The translations under genes and the position numbers were made by a program. Source: Phocaeicola_A sp964444735 (GTDB lineage: Bacteria > Bacteroidota > Bacteroidia > Bacteroidales > Bacteroidaceae). Taken from it: a stretch of DNA of 28,365 nucleotides. Of the stretch, positions 24,022-28,365 are shown one piece after another; the stretch's first letter is position 1; each line of letters opens with the position of its first letter. Where the stretch lies: the NCBI GenBank assembly GCA_964444735.1, contig CAYUIJ010000019.1, positions 1-28,365 on the forward strand, written 5' to 3'. A model generated the notes under the pieces. It was not told the DNA's origin. It saw nothing but the letters and a program-made list of their open reading frames with translations, and did no database searches.

Positions 24022-24082
24022 ATTCAGCTATGGTTCGTTCTTTCTCTCATGCGTTTTCTCGTTGTCATATCTGGCCGTATGT
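24022..24082 (-). other. Short res-cobJ gap without riboswitch or promoter signal
   Basis: Sixty-one bases between the res stop and the first cob gene. I find no TAnnTTTG element and no room for a cobalamin aptamer, so the cob genes must depend on upstream read-through or on a promoter I do not recognise. Confidence 0.5.
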
Positions 24083-27049
24083 TTATTCCTGCAGCACATC
24101 CTTTACAATCTGCAGCATTTTCTTGTTGTTGATCTGCGTTCTGAAATGCACGTTATAGCCTTGTGCCGACAGGTTTTTGAAAAACACCTCCGCGCATTTG
24201 ATTTTCGCCTCCTCGGTGCCGCGAAGAGCCGACTTGTTTTCCACGTCCTTGGTCTCCACAACGATATTGAGCTCTTTTTCTCCGTTGCCTTTTCTGACGA
24301 CATACATAAAGTCCGGACTGTATGACTCTCCGGTAATGGTAGGGATTGCGACACTGTTACGCGGGATCTTTCCATAGACGGTTACTTCGCCAATCAAGGC
24401 ATTGATGTTTTCCAGCTCCAGCGGTGAGTCATAAGCCTTGGCGTCATACAGGTACTTCTCCATGGGAACCCCCTCTTCTATCCTGATGCCAATTCTTCCC
24501 TGCGCGATATTCTCCCTGACGGATCCGCCGTTATGAGTGAGGGCTGTCGATTCAGGCTGTCCATGAGTCTTCTTGTAGCTGAACCGTCCTTGAAGAGCGG
24601 CTGTTTTCCAGTCGGAAAATCCCCGGATTATTTCACCGGCAGTCTGTTCGTTGAAGAACTTGTCTTCTGTTGTTCCATGTCTTTCCGCATACCCGGCAAT
24701 TGCCTTATGTATTGTCGCAACAGGGATGCTGGTTGCCCGCGATATCCGTTTCAAGAAGAGCCCGTAAGGCAGTGAGCCGTCAATGGCATACTGCATGCCG
24801 TTGCCCGTCTCCGCCTTCATTTGTCCGCCGTCACTCCGGATTATATCCCTGTGACTTGAAACGACCTGTTCCGGCGAGACGGAAAGATTCTCCAATATTT
24901 CACACAGGCCTTTCTCCAAATCGGCATTGATGGCGTCATCGTACCAAATGGTATATCTTTGGTTGAGAATCCTCCACAATTCCTGTATTTCGGCAAACCG
25001 GGCCTTGCGGATGCCGACCGGCCTTTCAGATGCTTTGTTGCGGTCTTTGATCTTTCCCTCCTCTAATCCGGACCTGAATGACGGATACTCTTCAAAGAAC
25101 CGTGCGCTGTTCGCCGGAACGATGTTATAGTTCAAGTCAATATAGTCCTTGGACAGAAGTTCGATAAACAGCGCTTTTTTTTCTTTGCCCGTTTTGGCCG
25201 CCACCATTCCAATCTGCTCCAATGAAACAGACGCGGATCGGGGTACTTCCCTGTTAATCTGCTCAATGAGCCTGTTGGCAAAATCGGCTTCGGTGAAATC
25301 CACAATGTAGTTCAGCATGAACTCCTGATTGGAGATACGGTTACCGCACTCATCGACAGGCAGCCGCAGCCCCCGGCCTACTTCCTGTAGCTTGGAGGTC
25401 TCGCTTCCGCTCGACCTCAGTTTTGCAATGGTAAACACGTTCGGATTATCCCATCCCTCTTTCAGGGTCCACTTTGAGAACAGGAACCGGCGCAGGCTGT
25501 ATTTCCCGTCTTTGTCTCTGAATGCGAGCAGCTGTTTCTTGCCGTTCAGAATGTCATTGACCTCATTGGCAATGTCCTCGTCCGACGAGCTGTTGTCTTG
25601 GGCGAAATACCCTCCATGACATTCGCCGATATGGTTCAGGCTGGCTTCAAGATACTCCCGGTATTCCGCCTCCCGTTCATCCAGCTCTTTTATCATTGCA
25701 GACAGTTTCTCTTTGAGCAGTCTTTCAAAGGCTTCCAGTAAGTAAGGCTTCTTTCCGTCCCCGCTCTCACGGTAGGAGGTGATGTCATCTATGAAGAAAA
25801 GCGCCAGAGTCTTAATTTTGAACGTGCGTCCGCAAAAATTCTCCCGCTCGGTCTCAAAATGGCGTTCGATAGCAAGACGCAGCATCTGCTCCTGATACGA
25901 TTGCATGTAAATGTCGGCATTCATCTCCTCGCCTACGGTCTTGATCAGTCCGTTGGACAGCTCAACGGCATTCCCGCCTATCGCCTGTATCGTGATGCCG
26001 TTGAGCTCTTCGGAAATTACCGACAGGGGGTCGTTCACCCGCAGATGATAGGTCTTTGCCTGATTGTCTGCGCTTTTATGCCTGAATACGGCTTCCTCGT
26101 TTTTGGCAACCGACAGCAGTTTTATCTTTTCCTCCCTTTTTGAAACCGGTTCAAAGTGTTCTTTGGCCACGCCTTTGATCAGTCCTTGGTTGAATGCCTC
26201 GCAGGCATTCAGGTCATACAGCAGGTTAAGGTAATCATGTACCGTTTTTTTGTTTTTGCCTTTGCCTGATGCCGTTTCAGGGAAAGTCGCGCCGTACCGG
26301 ATAATGCATTGAGGGCTGATCTCGTCCTTGATTACGCCAAAGGCTTTCTGATCGCGTGAGAACTTGTGCGGCTCGTCAATGATGACGAACGGACGGGTGG
26401 CACGCAGAGCGTCAAACGGACGATAGAACCCCTCAATGACGCTTCCGTAATCATCGCGGCTGAGCATATAGTTCCTGGCTACTTTCAACAGCTGCATATT
26501 TACCAGAAGGACATATATCTTTTTAGCATCCTTGTTTGAGCCTTTTACAAACTCACTTACCGCCGCAGGAAAATACTGCCGTCCTTTCTTCTTTTTCTTC
26601 GGAGGCTCCAAAACGAGCAGTTCGATTACGGCGTCATATCCGCACACGTCCCGGAAATGCCGCCTGACATAACCGTCTTCCATGAACTGCCTTGCCCCGG
26701 CTTTGATGGGGAGCGTAGGCACAGCGACAATGAATTTGCTGATGCCATACCGTTTGTGCAACTCATACATCGTCCGTGTATAGACGTATGTCTTGCCCGT
26801 GCCTGTCTCCATCTTGATATCAAGGTTAAGGCAGTCTGCATCATGGGAGTATGCGCACAGTTCCGGCTGTATGCCGTTTCTCTTCTGTATGGCGGTGATA
26901 TTCCGTCCTACGCCGTCTTTCGATACGGTTATCTCAGGATTGGCATAGAGCGTTGCAGGCGGCTTTATCGCCGTACCGGCAAAGACATCGGCAACGGCAT
27001 CCACGCCTGTTTGCTGATGGGGCAATGAAGGTTGAAGAATCAGTTCCAT
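24083..27049 (-). CDS. Type III restriction enzyme, Res subunit
   Basis: A 988-residue type III Res protein, a DNA translocase-nuclease that cuts when two unmodified sites face each other and needs Mod for recognition. Motifs in order: the N-terminal LPHQQTGVDAV Q-motif region; Walker A METGTGKT (80-87); the DEPH box (225-228) in FVIIDEPHKF; YGATF (252-256); the SF2 motif VI QEVGRGLRLP (555-564); and a C-terminal PD...ETK nuclease core (912-913 and 932-934). All are intact, so it looks functional. The ATG at 27049 lies one base after the mod stop (TGATATG) and gives the usual MELILQ start; an ATG at 27064 (overlapping mod by 14 bases) is possible. It contains an A8 run on its coding strand (25175-25182). 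The cob operon starts 61 bases downstream. Confidence 0.95.
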   Translation of the reverse strand: MELILQPSLPHQQTGVDAVADVFAGTAIKPPATLYANPEITVSKDGVGRNITAIQKRNGIQPELCAYSHDADCLNLDIKMETGTGKTYVYTRTMYELHKRYGISKFIVAVPTLPIKAGARQFMEDGYVRRHFRDVCGYDAVIELLVLEPPKKKKKGRQYFPAAVSEFVKGSNKDAKKIYVLLVNMQLLKVARNYMLSRDDYGSVIEGFYRPFDALRATRPFVIIDEPHKFSRDQKAFGVIKDEISPQCIIRYGATFPETASGKGKNKKTVHDYLNLLYDLNACEAFNQGLIKGVAKEHFEPVSKREEKIKLLSVAKNEEAVFRHKSADNQAKTYHLRVNDPLSVISEELNGITIQAIGGNAVELSNGLIKTVGEEMNADIYMQSYQEQMLRLAIERHFETERENFCGRTFKIKTLALFFIDDITSYRESGDGKKPYLLEAFERLLKEKLSAMIKELDEREAEYREYLEASLNHIGECHGGYFAQDNSSSDEDIANEVNDILNGKKQLLAFRDKDGKYSLRRFLFSKWTLKEGWDNPNVFTIAKLRSSGSETSKLQEVGRGLRLPVDECGNRISNQEFMLNYIVDFTEADFANRLIEQINREVPRSASVSLEQIGMVAAKTGKEKKALFIELLSKDYIDLNYNIVPANSARFFEEYPSFRSGLEEGKIKDRNKASERPVGIRKARFAEIQELWRILNQRYTIWYDDAINADLEKGLCEILENLSVSPEQVVSSHRDIIRSDGGQMKAETGNGMQYAIDGSLPYGLFLKRISRATSIPVATIHKAIAGYAERHGTTEDKFFNEQTAGEIIRGFSDWKTAALQGRFSYKKTHGQPESTALTHNGGSVRENIAQGRIGIRIEEGVPMEKYLYDAKAYDSPLELENINALIGEVTVYGKIPRNSVAIPTITGESYSPDFMYVVRKGNGEKELNIVVETKDVENKSALRGTEEAKIKCAEVFFKNLSAQGYNVHFRTQINNKKMLQIVKDVLQE

Positions 27050-27050
27050 A

Positions 27051-28365
27051 TCAGTATCGTACATCAAAGTTAATACGCATGTTTTTCTCTCCGTCCCTGA
27101 CGGTTCCGAGACTGTCTTTCAGTCCCTGCAGCTCGCTCCATGAGAGGGCATACCCGTATATCACGATGTTCTGGGGGTTGAACTCCGCGTCCGACTGGTA
27201 CCGGTCCAGCAGGGAGGCTACCGCCTCGTTGCTCAGGCGGGGGTTGATGATGTACAGGTGTCTGTCGATATAGTAAGCCTCATATCCTGCCATGTCGATG
27301 GTCCTCACTTCGGGGGTCAGCCCGTAGCCGTCGCGCGCGAGCCATGTGGCGAGAACCGTTGTCACGCCGAACTCGTCTGCCAGTGTGTTGCCGGCGAATA
27401 TGGAATGAGGGTCGAACCGCTCCATTTTTTCGATGGTCCGGCTTGCAGGCTCCTGAAGCGTGAAGTGCCTGAAGCCCAAGTCGCCGTGGAAAAGAGGGTT
27501 TTCCTTGCGAATCTTATCGGCGGCAAGTTTAATGCGGGCCTGCCCGATCCGGTCAATGGTCTTGTAACCGGCCATATCCGCCTCGCTGCCTTCTTTCACC
27601 TTCTCTTCCGACTGTACGAGTATGTAGCGCAATTCGTATCCGTCTTCCGGCATGTTGAGCTCCATCACTGACTGCGCGGTGGTTGCGGATCCGGAGAAAA
27701 AGTCGAGGATTGTCTGCGGTTCGTCCGCATTCTTTGTTACGGATGCCTCAATCAGGTATTTAACGAGGCTCACGGGCTTGGGGAATCCGAAAATCTTCGC
27801 ATTGAAAAGATCGTCAAAGTCTTTCGTGCCATCCTGACTCATGCCCACCGTATCGGGGAATCTGGTGCTGACCGCATATTGGCCGAAGCGGTCTCCCGCC
27901 TTTCGCATGTCATCCTCTTTCCAATAGCGGAGCACGGGCTTGTCTGTTCTTAGAAAATCGTAATCGCCGGGGAACACTATCCTTTTCTGTGCATGATAAA
28001 CGTTGAAAGTGTCTTGCGTAATGCGCCATGTATGCCTCGGGTCTGCCGGATACTCTTTTCCGTTCTTCGGGTTTACTATCGTAAAGAAGCTGTTGGGGCG
28101 TTCCGATGCGGTTGTCTGTTTTGTCAGGTCATGCACTCTCCACGGCCGTCCGGGGAAGTCGTCAGTCTCATAATATTTCCTTTCTTTTCCGCCGATGCCC
28201 GCCGTGAACGCGTCCGTCCTTGCGTAGGCGAGTATCCATTCGTAATCCTGTGACACGCCGAAAGGCACGTCTGACTTCGCCGTTCTTTTCCTCCATGGGA
28301 AACAGGCTACAAAATTCTCTTCCCCGAACACGTCATCGCAGAGCAGTCTCAGGTTGCCCTGTTCG
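27051..28365 (-). CDS. Type III DNA methyltransferase, Mod subunit (5' end outside window)
   Basis: The frame is open to the window edge, giving about 437 C-terminal residues. The visible start, EQGNLRLLCDDVFGEENFV, is the region that follows the catalytic DPPY motif in beta-class N6-adenine methyltransferases; DPPY itself lies outside the window. Later comes the SAM-binding motif TILDFFSGSATTAQSVMELN (DFFxGSgTT type, with Ala where Gly is most usual), preceded by FGFPKPVSLVKYLIEA. Mod supplies site recognition and methylation for the Mod2Res complex. It is followed directly by res. The 5' part, where type III mod genes of some bacteria carry phase-variable repeats, cannot be inspected; the visible part contains none. 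Confidence 0.93.
   Translation of the reverse strand, partial: EQGNLRLLCDDVFGEENFVACFPWRKRTAKSDVPFGVSQDYEWILAYARTDAFTAGIGGKERKYYETDDFPGRPWRVHDLTKQTTASERPNSFFTIVNPKNGKEYPADPRHTWRITQDTFNVYHAQKRIVFPGDYDFLRTDKPVLRYWKEDDMRKAGDRFGQYAVSTRFPDTVGMSQDGTKDFDDLFNAKIFGFPKPVSLVKYLIEASVTKNADEPQTILDFFSGSATTAQSVMELNMPEDGYELRYILVQSEEKVKEGSEADMAGYKTIDRIGQARIKLAADKIRKENPLFHGDLGFRHFTLQEPASRTIEKMERFDPHSIFAGNTLADEFGVTTVLATWLARDGYGLTPEVRTIDMAGYEAYYIDRHLYIINPRLSNEAVASLLDRYQSDAEFNPQNIVIYGYALSWSELQGLKDSLGTVRDGEKNMRINFDVRY

Noticed and set aside
1..28365. Search for tRNA, rRNA, CRISPR repeats, transposase or integrase genes
   Set aside because: Nothing resembling these was seen by eye on either strand; a covariance-model scan would be needed to exclude small RNAs.

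Overview
The window looks like a chromosomal segment of a gut-type Bacteroidales (Bacteroides, Phocaeicola or Parabacteroides). The evidence is a SusC/SusD pair, Bacteroidetes-type -7 elements (TAnnTTTG) upstream of several operons, fused anaerobic cobalamin genes, a GGGtGRT-family protein, and few Shine-Dalgarno sequences. No rRNA, tRNA, insertion sequence, integrase or CRISPR array was recognised. All assignments were made by reading motifs and architecture; no database search was run.

Layout. (1) 1-1512, plus strand: the 3' end of a nitroreductase, overlapping by ATGA a C_GCAxxG_C_C redox-type protein, then a FlK-like hotdog thioesterase. (2) 1945-4557, plus: mutS. (3) 4837-6746, minus: a two-gene operon encoding a NifU/IscU-like Fe-S scaffold and a GGGtGRT protein, with a matched promoter, a perfect inverted repeat in the leader and an intrinsic terminator. 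(4) 6986-8002, plus: a bile-acid:sodium-symporter-family transporter. (5) 8405-17620, plus: a predicted ribose/nucleoside utilisation locus (ribokinase, sugar permease, SusC, SusD, and a secreted fusion of a sialidase-like BNR propeller with a nucleoside hydrolase), ending in a probable gene fragment. (6) 17761-24021, minus: four end-overlapping genes, each a two-domain fusion, together encoding eight consecutive steps of anaerobic corrin-ring synthesis. (7) 24083-28365, minus: a type III restriction-modification pair, res complete and mod running off the window.

How the parts fit. In the ribose/nucleoside locus the nucleoside hydrolase half of the fusion should release ribose from nucleosides outside the cytoplasm. 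SusC/SusD would carry ligand across the outer membrane, the RhaT-like permease across the inner membrane, and ribokinase would trap it as ribose-5-phosphate. The cob cluster converts cobalt-precorrin-3 to cobyrinate; CbiL, the cobaltochelatase and the later amidation and adenosylation enzymes are not in view.

The most notable observation is that the ribose/nucleoside locus has two runs of exactly nine G. One lies at the -33 position of the predicted promoter. The other lies inside susC just after the signal peptide, where a slip of one base either way gives an early stop. This suggests two-level phase variation by slipped-strand mispairing, alongside the unusual BNR-nucleoside hydrolase fusion whose junction still carries an SD-ATG and an out-of-frame tandem stop.
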